Assembly (NCBI GenBank): GCA_014706295.1
Contig: JACSVZ010000002.1
Span: 24,338,757-24,402,756 of the forward strand
Length of the DNA stretch: 64,000 nt
DNA from: Lycocorax pyrrhopterus obiensis
Taxonomy: Eukaryota; Chordata; Aves; Passeriformes; Paradisaeidae
Reading direction: 5' to 3'
The notes beneath the pieces are model-generated. The model did not search any database. It worked only from the letters and a program-made list of their open reading frames with translations, and was not told the origin of the DNA. A program made the position numbers and the translations under genes. This document shows, in pieces, positions 51,801 through 63,518 of this stretch; positions within the stretch are counted from its first letter, which is position 1, and each line of letters begins with the position of its first letter.

Positions 51801-54438
51801 ATTTTGAAATGTCCCCAGTATCATGTGATTAACACTATTGGATTTTAGTGACATTCACTCTGGTAAGGGTGTGAGACATTCTGCTATTTCAAGACCTTTC
51901 TTCGATACATCTCGTGCAGACAATTCACCAGCAGATTTTCTGAAACACTGCCTTCTGGATAAAGTGTTGGAAAGCACTAATTAGCTACTCTCCTTGTCCT
52001 ATCTGACTTTCCACTATCAAACTGTGCATCTAACATAATGAATTTGGTTGTTAGAGAGGGCCTGGAAGTGGTGACATTTAGCATGAGTGGGTTGTTTTGT
52101 TCCTGTCTCATTGCATGATTGTTCTTGTGTTGATTTGTTCTTGATTCATCGCCTTAAAGATCTTTAATATCTATGCATACATGGAATACCCTATCATTTT
52201 TCCTCTCCACTGCCATCATCAAGTGCACCCTTTCCCATGGCTTCTTCACTTTTCTAATTAACATCTTTATTGCCAAGGGGCTTGCAGTGGAAATAGCTCT
52301 CACAGTGCAGTGCACTTCTGGTACTGCCTTCTCGGTAGATTCTGCAGCAAGCAGTTGACATCCTCTGTCTTCAAACACACTCATAAACTTAGTATTACAC
52401 AGGCCTGGCAGGCTACATATTCTTTTCCAGTTTTCACTACTTTAATGTATTTATCAAATTTAATGTATAGCTAAACTTTACATGCAAAATTATTTCTGCA
52501 GGAGTGTATATTACAGAGATAGCTGGAGGTTTACTTGTGTCTTTGGACTTTTATCTGCAGAGAATAAATGTTCTTGATTCTACTAGCCATGTTTTGTGCC
52601 ACAGATTCAATTTTTCCTGAAGTCAGTCCCAAAACTTGTACTCCAATACTGATGTTCATTTTTATAGCTATTTTTTCTTAATTTATTTGAAAAGATGTAT
52701 GTCTCACCACTATAAATCTTCTTTTTTTAACAGCAACATTGCTGCTGGCTGCTTTCCCCAGCAATATTCTTCAGCTGCACACTTCTCACCTTTGATCACC
52801 TCAGTTTGCTTTGCAGTATTTAGCATACATATTCTTAAACACCTGCTTTTCATTTTTCATTTTATGATACTTCCATGCTCACTGGCAGCTTGCTGGGTTT
52901 GTGGCTCTGGAGCATGCTTCTAACGTGAACTGTGGCTGGTGCTTCTTCTCTGCACACGAATGACGGCTGACCCACATTTTATCATCTACATGTCATCACC
53001 ATTCCTGAAATGTCCCCTCATCTGATCTGTATCTTTTATGCTCTGGATATTCTAGTGGTATTCTAGGATGTTCAAGTCTCCTCTGCTAACATACATACTT
53101 TTATTTCATTTTTACCTCTCCTCAGCAAAACCAGTCATTTTATAATCAGTTTCAGCTGGTTGATTCACTCACACCAAAGGACTCAGTAGGTACTCGGCTT
53201 TCCTAAGAGTTCTTTGCTCAACAGAGAACTTCTCTCCCTGAAACCATATACTTCAAATTGCTCCAACTGTCTATCCACATTTCTTCTGTCAGCTTTAGAA
53301 CCTTTGCGTTATAGATATCTATAAATCTTCTCATCTCTCTGTACAAAAGAATATGAGAAACAGGATGCCTGAAGTCTAGCAAAAAAAAAAAATATTCCAT
53401 CAACCAAACTTGTTCATTAAATGAAGCCTTCTTCTTTCAAAAGGTCTACGCTTCTTGCTTTTCTCTGTGTGAGGAACATAAAATCTTCTCCAGTTTCTGT
53501 CTGTGAGCTTGGTTTAGATTACTGCCATAAAGACTGGTACATGGCTCACAGTCCACAAGTCCTGCTCACCCACTGAATGCGCTGAACTAAACAGAGTTGC
53601 TTAAGTTAATTAACTTTTCAGATAGCTTCTGTACCCTACCCACTGAAGCTTGGCACAATAAACTCATGAAGAATAAATACCACAATCTTAAGATCATTAC
53701 ACCAGTGTTTTAACTACACATGGTGAAAATGGCTCATGAAAGAGCCTTTAAACTCTGCTGCAAAAGTTCCTCACCAGAAATCTTCACAGATGTGTGCTGA
53801 CAGCAGAATATGGGTGAGACTCTGGCAGGTCATGTATGACTGGGGCATTGTCCAGGGTATTGCCTCTTTCTACTCTGAGCTTCTCCACTATAAACTTTTT
53901 TATGTTGTACTTCTCTCTCCTCCCAGATATCAGCTGTTTCTTCCCACCTATTTCCACTCTCCATTCTTTCAGTACCATTTACAATTCCTAGTCAGATGTA
54001 GTTCCTGCCAAGCTTTCTGCCACTGCAGTTCGAATCTCTTTCCCAGGCCTTCAGTTTCTCCCCTTAACTCTCTCATTTTCCTGGCTTCATGACTCCAGTA
54101 TATTTAGTGGAAAAGGGGGGAGATAATTCTGTCTCTTCCAATGCATCTTCCTTCTAATATTCTGATGTCCTGCAAGTTCCTACCCTGGCTAGCCTCTAAA
54201 TGGAAATGTCAGTGGTGTTCAGGTATCAGTTTCTCCCTCAGCATCCAACGTGTTGTTCAAGCTTGTCCTTCTCAAATGACTCCTGCCCCAAACTCCACAC
54301 TCCACTGGTCTTCAGTACTAACTCCTAATTCCAGCATGCCTCTTCCATGTGTGAAACCATTTTCACTTTTCCACACCGTTTATACTTCTTCCTGCTCTTC
54401 TTTTGTACTTTAGATGTGTTCTATCTGCTCTCTCTTAG
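51801..54438. other. Pyrimidine-biased non-coding DNA, unassigned
   Basis: Over about 2.6 kb the plus strand is strongly C/T-rich, especially 53880-54420. Several purine-rich open frames therefore appear on the minus strand (for example 53784-53978 and 53218-53403, 61-64 residues). None has a recognised domain. A decayed, antisense transcribed element or a strand-asymmetric intron could give this bias; I cannot tell which. Confidence 0.35.
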
Positions 54439-54643
54439 GCAGCACAAACTGGCTTATGCTACCTCAAAACTGTGCCTGCAGATGAAAGCTCTAGAGATCT
54501 GGGCTGTACATGTGTGGGTGTGTTCTTACACAAATGTAGAAGGTTCAGTCTTGACTCAGAAGCCATCTACTGCCAAGTCCATTTTCCACTGCATGGTAGC
54601 ACAAGAACTTCTCAGGCAAAAAGAGCGACCAGAACTTGCGAAC
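54439..54643 (+). other. Possible exon (splice-site pair), product unknown
   Basis: A good acceptor (a polypyrimidine run ending CTCTCTCTTAG at 54438) and a donor (AAC followed by GTAAGC at 54644-54649) bracket 205 bases. The segment lies inside a 129-residue plus-strand open frame (54347-54736). Its translation (for example VAQELLRQKERPELAN) matches no family I know. If real it is on the strand opposite to the gene inferred at the right edge, so it would be an antisense or separate transcript. Such splice-site pairs also arise by chance in 60 kb of DNA. Confidence 0.15.
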
Positions 54644-57477
54644 GTAAGCAAAGCAGTATATCACGCTCTGGAGGAGATCTTCAGAGATCGTGAAAATTAT
54701 CTGGCTAAAACTTTCCAAATAAGTCCAACAGACTGAAGATAGAGACACTTTTTTTTTTTAAAGTAAGTATGCACTGTGAATAGGGCTGTTTTCTCTCCCA
54801 ATATCTCCTCCAGTTTGTTTCATCTGTCCAAACCATGTCTGCTGTTGAGATCAAGACACTTACTATATTACAGTGAAATTTTAAAAATTAAAATAGTATT
54901 TTAACATAAAAATTTTTATACATAACTGAAATTTTGATACTTTGTAAAAGTATTTTTATAATGACAGTAAAATCCAGATTTTATTTTTTAAATCCTGTAA
55001 TTAATTTATATGTTTAATTTTCAGTTAAAAAAATTTGAACATTTTCAACAGTAAAATCAGTTCTGAAATGCAATTTCTTAAATTGTACACTAAAGTAATT
55101 GGCATAACTAACTGTCTTTAAATATGAAACCCATGTGATTTCTCTGTGTGGAATTACACATCAATTGAAAAAAACATAATCCATCACTTCAAGAAACCTC
55201 TCATCAAACATGTTCTCTGGTGTGGTGTGATATGCCTGCAACATTTGATGATCCCCATTGTAGTAAATAATATACTGACGATATGTTGCAAGTTCTTTAC
55301 ATAAGTAGATAAATTATAGGCTTTGAGACTAATAAAGCACTGTCCCAATATTTTGCAAGGGGATGGAGATACCTTCAGTTAGTATTTGAGGTTCCTCAGG
55401 ATCCTTTCTGCCCACAGTGCATACATACCTCCTTCTGGCTTAATCACACTCATTTCTCATGCACTACAGGCCATTAAGCCCCACTTCTTTTCCTCTTATT
55501 AAAGGGGAGGCTGCTAGTTTAAATACAAAGATTTGTGTAATTTCTGTCACTGTGCAGACAACTCAAACAGTTACAGCAATGACAAAATGCTGGAGTGGGC
55601 TTGGATTATTATTCTGCATGTAAATCTGAACAGCAGATGAAAAAGAAGTGATAAATTTATTTGGTGACTACCTACTGGTTTCTCCAGTGATGACCTCTGA
55701 TTACATCAGGCATTTCATGGGATAAACACTTTTCTTCCAAAACACTGCAGATCTGATTGCCAATAAAGTCAGCAGGTATTTAAACACTTATAAATCTACA
55801 CATACTTGTTTTCTCTTCAGTGCTGAAATTACTCCAGTCTTTAGGAAGCATACACTATCAAATACCCCGAGACAATAAAAACAAAAAATGCAAGAAAAAC
55901 CAGCTGACAAAATACTGGGTTTGCTTTATCTGTGAGAACATATGGTAACAATGATTATTATTTATTACTTGATCCTGCTTCAACCCAAAATGTACTTGGC
56001 AACATTTGAACACAGAAGAAAACATTGTATTGTAACACAAAACATCTCAAAGGCTTAAGAGTCAGGCCCTTCAGCAGTCTGTAGTAGTGGAAATGATCCC
56101 TAGAACATTAAAGGAAGTCTCCACTCACACAATTTTTTCCCCATCACCGAGTTTTAATCAAGACCAGGGCTTTAAAGACTTGCTAAACTCCAAGCACTAC
56201 AACTCTGCACAGTCAGGAGCCTGTGATCAGCTGCCTATGGGTTACTCTTTCAGTTTCTCGGTGTTCTTAAACACTCTGAAGCAAAGCCAAAGATTTACCA
56301 GAGATTCTCTAAGCTAGTTTGACTAAACTGCTCTCTGAAATGTAAATGGAATTTCCCCTGCTGCAATATAGGTAAATAGAGGACAGAGCTGTCTATTAGT
56401 TAATTAGGCATTTTGTAGCATAACTTCCCAGCTCTTCTCTACCACTAAAGGCTCAGGTGCATATAGCATTCAAACACCTCGTTCTTCTGAGTTTTCCCTT
56501 TCCTCCAAAACATTTCATTCTTTAAATTTTGTGTTATTTGATGCAATTTCTGCATCCCATACCCTTCAGTCCTAATAGTGTTTCCACCCCTGCAGCAACA
56601 GCACAGCTGAAGATAACAACAGTAAAACTACTGTTCCCCTTCTGTATTGTTTTGGAGACAGAAGAAAATGAAGATCCCATTAGGTGCTGGATTGACTGGT
56701 GAGAACAGAAGGAGCTCTTATCAAGAGGGATCCAACTTTTAGTCATATGAGGACACTCATCAGTCTTAGACACTTTTTTTTACCAAATCCAAGAAACTTC
56801 AGGAAGTTTCTCTAAGCAGTCTAAGTAGTGAAGGTGTGAGCATCCTCTCTCTCCTGTCCTTCAATATTCAAGGCTGGATGAGATTGCACGTGGCATGTTT
56901 AAGAGTATTAAATGCACTGTTTCAGGCTGCTAGTATAGTCTGGAGAGAGACTATCACAACAATGTAAAGATCATCTAACATCTTTTGGTGTTCATTTTAC
57001 TCCAATGGAGGATGACAGCCCATAACATAAAAAGAACTCTAACTTCATGGGACAGCATTCATACCTCTTCCATGAAGAATCATACTTACCCATTGAGATG
57101 CTTACCATCTGCTTGTTAGCTGGCATACGGCAAATTACACCATCATTTTTCAACAATGAAAAGGGAGTGCAATGCAAGAGAAGGGACTAGTGATGAAGCA
57201 CCTGCACAGTACAGGTAACTAAGACTATAGAACACAGACTACAGACTAAGGCTACAGGTCACTAAGATTATGTGAATAGAGACAGAAATCAAAAAATAAA
57301 GTTGGGAAAAAATCACATGGTGATAGGTCTGCTCAAAAGAATGTAGCTTGTGCAAAATAAAGTGAGACATAAAGAGATCCTGTACTGAAGGAAGTGTAAA
57401 ACATCACCAGTTTGGCACTGAACCATAGTGGGAGTAAATTTAAACAGAAAAATCATTTTTAAGGCTCATGTTGCTTC
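54644..57477. other. AT-rich non-coding DNA, nothing recognised
   Basis: No gene, RNA gene or repeat family recognised. A loose repeat of ACTAAGACTA/ACAGACTA words occurs near 57215-57265. Confidence 0.55.
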
Positions 57478-58027
57478 AGGTCACAAGCCGTATCCAGCTT
57501 GGCCTTGAACACTTCCAAGTATGCAGCATCCACAACTTCTCTGGGAAGCCTGCTTTAGTTTCTCACCACCCTCATCACAAAGTTTTTTCCTGTTATACAA
57601 TCTAAACGTGCCCTCTTTCAGTCTAAAGCCATTTCCCTTTGTCCTATCACGATATGCCCTTGTAAAATGTTACTCTCCAGCCCTCTTGTTGACTCATTTT
57701 AGGTACTGGAGGGTGGTCTCCCTGAAGCTTTCTCTTTTCTAGGCTGAACAGCCCCAACTATCTCAGTCTGTCTTCATAGCAGAGGTGTTCCAGCCCTCCG
57801 ATCAACTTCACATCCCTCCTCCAGGACTGCTCCAACAGGTTCACATCCTTCTTATTTTGGTGGTCCCAGAGCTGGATGCAGCACTGCAGGTGGGGTCTCA
57901 CAAGTGCAGAATAGAGTGGGAGAATCACCTCCCTTGACCTGCTGGTCACGCTGCTTTCTGTGCAGCCCAGGACATGTCTGGCCTTCTGGGCTGCACAAGC
58001 ACATTGCCAGCTCATGTTGAGCTTCTC
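57478..58027 (-). mobile_element. CR1 LINE body, inverted: end of ORF2 plus 3' UTR
   Basis: On the minus strand, 58015-57758 translates as the C-terminus of the CR1 reverse-transcriptase ORF, with CAAQKARHVLGC, TSRSREVILPLYSALVRPHL and LLEQSWRRDVKLIGGLEHL in one frame. It then continues into the CR1 3' region down to the GGCCAAGCTGGAT word at about 57500. The last ~90 bases and octamer tail of CR1 are missing at the left end. The right end stops abruptly at the GCTCATGTTGAGCTTCTCT word, where a sense CR1 tail begins. Confidence 0.93.
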
Positions 58028-58052
58028 TCCAACCTGGTATTCTATGATTCAC
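58028..58052 (+). mobile_element. CR1 3' tail in sense orientation abutting the inverted CR1 body
   Basis: CCAACCTGGTATTCTATGATTC is the extreme 3' end of CR1 (CCAACCTG followed by ATTCTATG units) on the plus strand. It directly follows the minus-strand CR1 body. Together the two pieces form one insertion with an inverted 5' part. Confidence 0.75.
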
Positions 58053-61000
58053 TTAAATCATGATATCTAGATTTGCTACAAATAACTGCTCTGGCACACA
58101 AAACTTGTAGGGAAGATCAAGATACAACAAAATACAACTGCAGAGCTACCTGTGATTTTTCTAAGCAGTCTCATTGCTGATATCAGCTGGAGGGAAATCA
58201 AGACTAAAAATTGAGTCATCCATCTGCATATATCATAGCTTAGATGCCACAGTCACTTGAGCTTTCTGATGTTAGAGTATGCCTCAGTGCTGCCTGAAAG
58301 AAACAGAAGTGGCTAATTCACTCCATGAATTTATTAAGTCCTTGGTTACCTTTCTCTCTCTTTCATCGAGCTCTAAACAGTGCCATGAATTACAGCAGTT
58401 TTTGTTATGTGAGCACTGAAAAGTAAGTAAATATTTCATAATTAAAAAACCACAAGCAGAAAATGTAGTTGACCTTTGAAGGGACACTGTGCCAAATGTG
58501 GAATCTCATTCCAGTCACTAATTAAAGGTAAAATAGAAGTTAAGTTTGTTTTTCTTTTACAAGTATACCTCAGCACAGTCTTAATCATGAAGCTTTGAAA
58601 TCTTTGTAATGGCAATATTGCATTTTCAGAGGCATTTAATATATTTAAAGTAGATATTTTTAATTGTCAGCTTAATTCTGAGAAGACAACTCTGAAGACA
58701 AGGCACAATTCATCTTGACTCGAGCAACCTCCAAATATGTCTGTAAATCACTTGGCATTGCCTGCAGACTGTTTAATTTCTAGAAGAAATAACCAGAATA
58801 AAAATGTTTTTTCTAATTGTCGAGGGGCAGTTAATTGCTTTGTAGAGTACCCAGGAAGAGAAAGGCATTTCAAACACCTTCTTTTGAAAAATAACAATTT
58901 TATAACCCCTGCTTTACCCCAAGGTAATGAGGACATCACAAAATAAACATGTCAAAGCCACCAGCAAGTTTACGTCCTATCTTAATACTCCTTAAAAGTA
59001 CAAACCACTAGAGCTATCTTGAATAAAATACAGTGAAACCATAGATTTAGAAATCCTGCAGAATTTATCAAATGTATTATTAATCTATCTCTTGGTAATA
59101 GTTAACATTATTCATCAAAAACCACAGGCAAAGTGATTTGGTTCTTATATACACTGCTGGATATGACCAAGCAAGAAGTTATTTGCTAAACAGTGTCACA
59201 TAAAACTGCAATACTGAAATGTGACATATTGTACAGAAATGCATGCTTATTTAAAAAAAAACAAAAACAACACTCCTAAGAGTGTGGTGAGAATAGCTAT
59301 TTCTGCCAAATCTGTCTCAGGTCTTCTATATCATAAATGACAAAAAAGCCAGGGTCCAGATGCCACTCCATATTACCTTTCCTGAACCTCACATGGTTAC
59401 TGTGGAAAAAGGAGTACAGCCATCATGTTGAGGTGCAGTAGATAAGATGCACTTACATGAACTGCATTTTTCAGTTGGTTTTGTGCACAATATCTACAGG
59501 TAAGAAAATTAGTACTGCCCCATCAGTCCATCTCCTGGACCCAGGAGTCTTCCTCCCCAGAGGTTCCCTTGTTCTCTGGTACACAGGTCAATCTCATCCT
59601 TGTGGAAAGCCACCTTTCAGGACTACACTGCAGTATGTAACCTGCTAAAACCAGTTCTAGCTCTCCTGTCTACCATACGATCCTAATTCAGAAGGCATTT
59701 TGGGAACCATGGAAAAACACACAGCAGCACACCTCTGACGTGCTTTGTATCTACTCTTGTTCCCAGTGCTATTCTCTATCAACTATGACCAATGACTCCA
59801 CTTTCTTCTTATGGCTGAACACCCAAATTTCTGGTACTTCCTTGGTTTAGTGGTAAATCTTTGCATACATCCATACAAAGCAGCACAAACAGTCAAAAGG
59901 AGCTCACTGCCAGAGGGCAGCTACCACCCCGAGGTTCTTCCCACTCTCCCTAACTGAGAGTCACCTCAAAAGCATGGAGCCAATGGAACAGCTCACAGGC
60001 TCTCTGGTAAGGCAAGACCATAGCCTTGGTTTGTTCAGAAGATGGCTTGAAGGTTTCCTGTGGTATCTATGGATACCACCTTGATTAAAAAGGTGTCCAG
60101 CTGAAACATGGCTGTAACTACACTTGGCAGGAAACACGGATTTTCCAGCTGTAACTTCCAGGTGACTATCAAGCCCAACGTTGTTAGCAGTGCTCCTTCT
60201 TAACTGAGATGTGTCCAATTACCTCTGCTATTGTTATCTTGTATTAGGTAGCTCGTCATGTGAGCAATTCAGTGTGTCTCTTCATTTAAGTTACTAAGTA
60301 ATGCACTCCACTGAAGAGACTAAAAGCAATATCAAATGGAAAGTGGGTAGAAGAGCAAAAACCAATATAAAACAATGTGTAATTATGTGCTGTTCTATGG
60401 AAGGCCAATGCTAGTAAATATGGAGATTAATTCGGAAGAAAATGAGATCAGAGGAAAATAACATACAACCTTAAGGTATTGGTCATTCATTTCTGGGTAC
60501 CTTTATCAAAGAATAAATTAACATTCAATCCTGTTAAAAGGTGCTCAGTCTACCATTGTTGAGTACAGAGTATTCATGTTTCAGACTGAGATCATGATCT
60601 GGCCTTCAGCTAGATGTCTTAGACCTTCACAACTATTTACACTACAAATTTTTCAAGGGAGTGAATTTAACTCTGTGTTTGTAGTTCTAGGTAGGGACCT
60701 GACTGGATGCCACTCTAACACAAACAATGGTTGAAAGTGCTCAGCACGTAACAGTGTCACTCCTGAAAGGACAAGGTAAGATCTGTGCTGGCATTAATAT
60801 GAGTTTCAATATTGATTGCAATGGCAACAGTTAGGACCCAAAGATTTATTACCAGAAATAAAACAAAACTGAGTTTACCAGCTTACTAATATGCAGAACC
60901 AATTATCACTTTCAAAACTGAATTTCATGGTATTTGCTAATGTATCTTTCAGTCAAGTACAGCTCAATTATTTAGTTGCTTATTTTCCCAAAACTTATAT

Positions 61001-61954
61001 TTGTATGTATTATTTTTAAAATAAGCATAGAAGAGTATTTTTTTTTCTATCTACTGATTTTTCAGGAACTTTGAGTCATGATATGCTGTCTCTTCCTCCA
61101 TTTTTGCTTATACAAAACTAGTAGGAATTACTGGCAGCTATGTTGGTCATGCCAATATTATTATGTAATGGGACTTGCATGTAGCTTCTTATAGGTCCAC
61201 AGATAGAGATTTAAAATTAACTGGCTAGGTTTTAAACATTGTTCCATTTTATCTTGATCTAGAAGAGAGGTGAAATAAAAATAATTCAGCAAACCCTCTG
61301 TAGAACATTGTTTTCATCTTTAATGAAAATTCTCAACTTTTTTAGATGCTTTTCAAAACCGTTCAGCTGTAGACATGCAAAGAAAAAGTTTGCTAAACTA
61401 GATTCTGTCAGTTTATTAAGCTAATGTTTGTGAACATATTATTCAATAATATTTCAACACGGTTTTTAGAAAAGATGCTTCTGTTCATTCATCTCCCAAC
61501 AAAGCTTATGAACTGCAGAGAACTAGACTGTTATATGGCTCAGTTGTTTGCTGACATTTTTATAGTAAGTCAAATATTTAGCAGTTTACTTCTTTGCCAC
61601 AAACAACATAATCAGAAAACATCCCTGTGCTGCTTGAATATCTCGGTTAAAATGTGGTGCATATGCAAACTACAATCCAACTTTTTTATGATCGAGTGAT
61701 CGAGTCTGATGAAATACAAAAATCGGAGTGTAAGACAAATCTGAACTGCCTACTCCTCTTGAAGGCACAATACAGTTTATTCTATACAGATTTTTTAAAC
61801 AAGTATTAAGACCTATGTAGCTCTTATCCATGATTCTAAAGCAGTACTACGTAGAGTTGTTTGAAGTGCCATCACCAGTGAAATTTAAACATTGCCACTC
61901 GAATTTCTAACTAAATCTGGCTGGCACTCACTATAAATTATAATGAAGACCTAC
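58053..61954. other. AT-rich non-coding DNA, nothing recognised
   Basis: About 3.9 kb of low-GC sequence. The frame at 59961-60218 (minus, 85 residues) and others have no recognised domain or splice context. Confidence 0.55.
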
Positions 61955-62021
61955 AGTGAAACCCACCCTCTGGAGGGGTTAATTGGGATTTTGCCATTGA
62001 TCTTAGCAGGACCAACATCTA
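61955..62021. mobile_element. Possible palindromic MITE relic
   Basis: The core TTTTGCCATTGATCTTAGCAGG and the left end AGTGAAACCC resemble the amniote palindromic repeat with ends GTGAAATCCTGG and centre TTTTGCCATTGACTTCA. The arms no longer pair convincingly, so the call is tentative. Confidence 0.3.
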
Positions 62022-63109
62022 CTCAAGATTTATAAGGTTTTCATGCTCTAATACATGCCAGTAGGTACAGAAACACAGTATTCTAATTCATTCAGAACTA
62101 TTTCATGCCAGCTAGCATATGACAGCCACAGTAAGCATCAGAGTGGTAGCTCAGCAAAAGTTGCCTACCAGCAAAGGTTGTCATATGTCTGAAGAAATTA
62201 AAATGAAGTATTAGCTTTCCTGTATTTAATTTACCTACTTGACAATTATGCCTACGATTCTGAGTGGTGAATTAAATTCCCTCTTCAGCTCAACATCACC
62301 TGCACTTTGAGCTGTTGGTAGCAAAGAAATGTTATCCTGGTCAGCCGTGATACACACAGCCCTAGAGCAGCATAGGGACCCTTTCACTGCCCAAACATAA
62401 GGGTTCCCCTCACAATATCATCCTTCAGCCACTGAAGGGGAAAAGGAGAAGAAGCAAGACCTTAATCTCATTCAGTGCTTATAAAAAAGCAAAGGCATTA
62501 TAATGTGATGTCTTGTTTAATTCATTCTAAACTCCCTCTAATCAGACTACTTAACTCTAAAGTGCACAGACCTGAGAAGAATATCACACACTGTATTACC
62601 CTTAAGAAGTTCAAGTGTTGCCAGTGTATGTAGAAGCTTGGCAGGAAGACGTCTGTTAGATATCGACAGTATTGACTTCAAGAGGTCTTAGGATACACAT
62701 CTTTCTATTTACTCTTTTATGAATGATTTTTTCATTCATCATTTCAGCTACAATTGCCATTCTGTTACTAAAATAAACCAGAAGCTTTTCTCTTTCCTTT
62801 GAAAATTGTCAACTACATTAACCTTGTCAAAAAAACCCCACAAGAATGAAATCAATATAGCAATTTAAAGACAAAATTGGCAGGCACTATATTGTACTTG
62901 GACACAACCAGTAAATAGCCTCATACATCAATCTACCGTCATCAATGGCAATATTCTGAAACCTACTAATGTTGTTTATTACATTTGTGGTGTGAAACGC
63001 CAAAGTAAGTACAGATATCGGTCCAGCAGATGAAAAATAACACGGAAATAATATCTGACATGCCTGAGGAGCACGAACTAGTGACTCAGGTGTCATTTAA
63101 ACGCCTTGT
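62022..63109. other. AT-rich DNA flanking the CpG island
   Basis: No gene or repeat recognised. A donor-like word (AAA followed by GTAAGT, 63005-63010) is present on the plus strand with no supporting exon. Confidence 0.5.
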
Positions 63110-63512
63110 ACTTCCAGCACGGAGAGTGGCTGCTCTGTGTACGATACGGTACCGGCAGCGACTTGCTCGCCAGTGCAGAAACCGCAGTGGAAACTCAGGG
63201 GTCCACCGTGCCCCATCCCCGCGCTGCGCCCCGACCGCCAGCGCCGGGCAGCGGCGGCCGGCCGTCCCTCGCCCCTTCCCCCGGGATGCACCGTACACGC
63301 CGTCGCAGCGGGTCGGAGCTCCGACACCCCAGTCCCTCTTTCCCCCCTACTTTTGGGTGCACTGCCAGCCAGGGGCTGTGTTCCCCCCGGCACCCCGCTC
63401 CCTGCCTGCCCCGCGGGTTCGCTGGACCCCGGCGCCTCTCCCGCCTCGCCTGCCCCGCGGCCGCTGTCCTGGGGGCGGCGGGTGGGGAAGGGCAGGCGGC
63501 GAAGTTGCCGGG

Positions 63513-63518
63513 ACTTAC
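63513..63518 (-). other. Splice donor GTAAGT
   Basis: The plus strand reads ACTTAC, giving GTAAGT on the minus strand. It matches the U1-complementary donor consensus in all six intronic positions. Its place inside the CpG island, about 480 bases from the window edge, fits a first-exon boundary. Confidence 0.5.

Noticed and set aside
57758..58015. 85-residue minus-strand open frame as a host gene
   Set aside because: It is the C-terminus of the CR1 ORF2 product.
60785..60840. Possible MITE half-element around ATTGATTGCAATGGCAACAG
   Set aside because: Short and without arms; could be chance.
63005..63010. GTAAGT donor on the plus strand just left of the CpG island
   Set aside because: Lies in AT-rich DNA with no exon or promoter evidence on that strand to the left.
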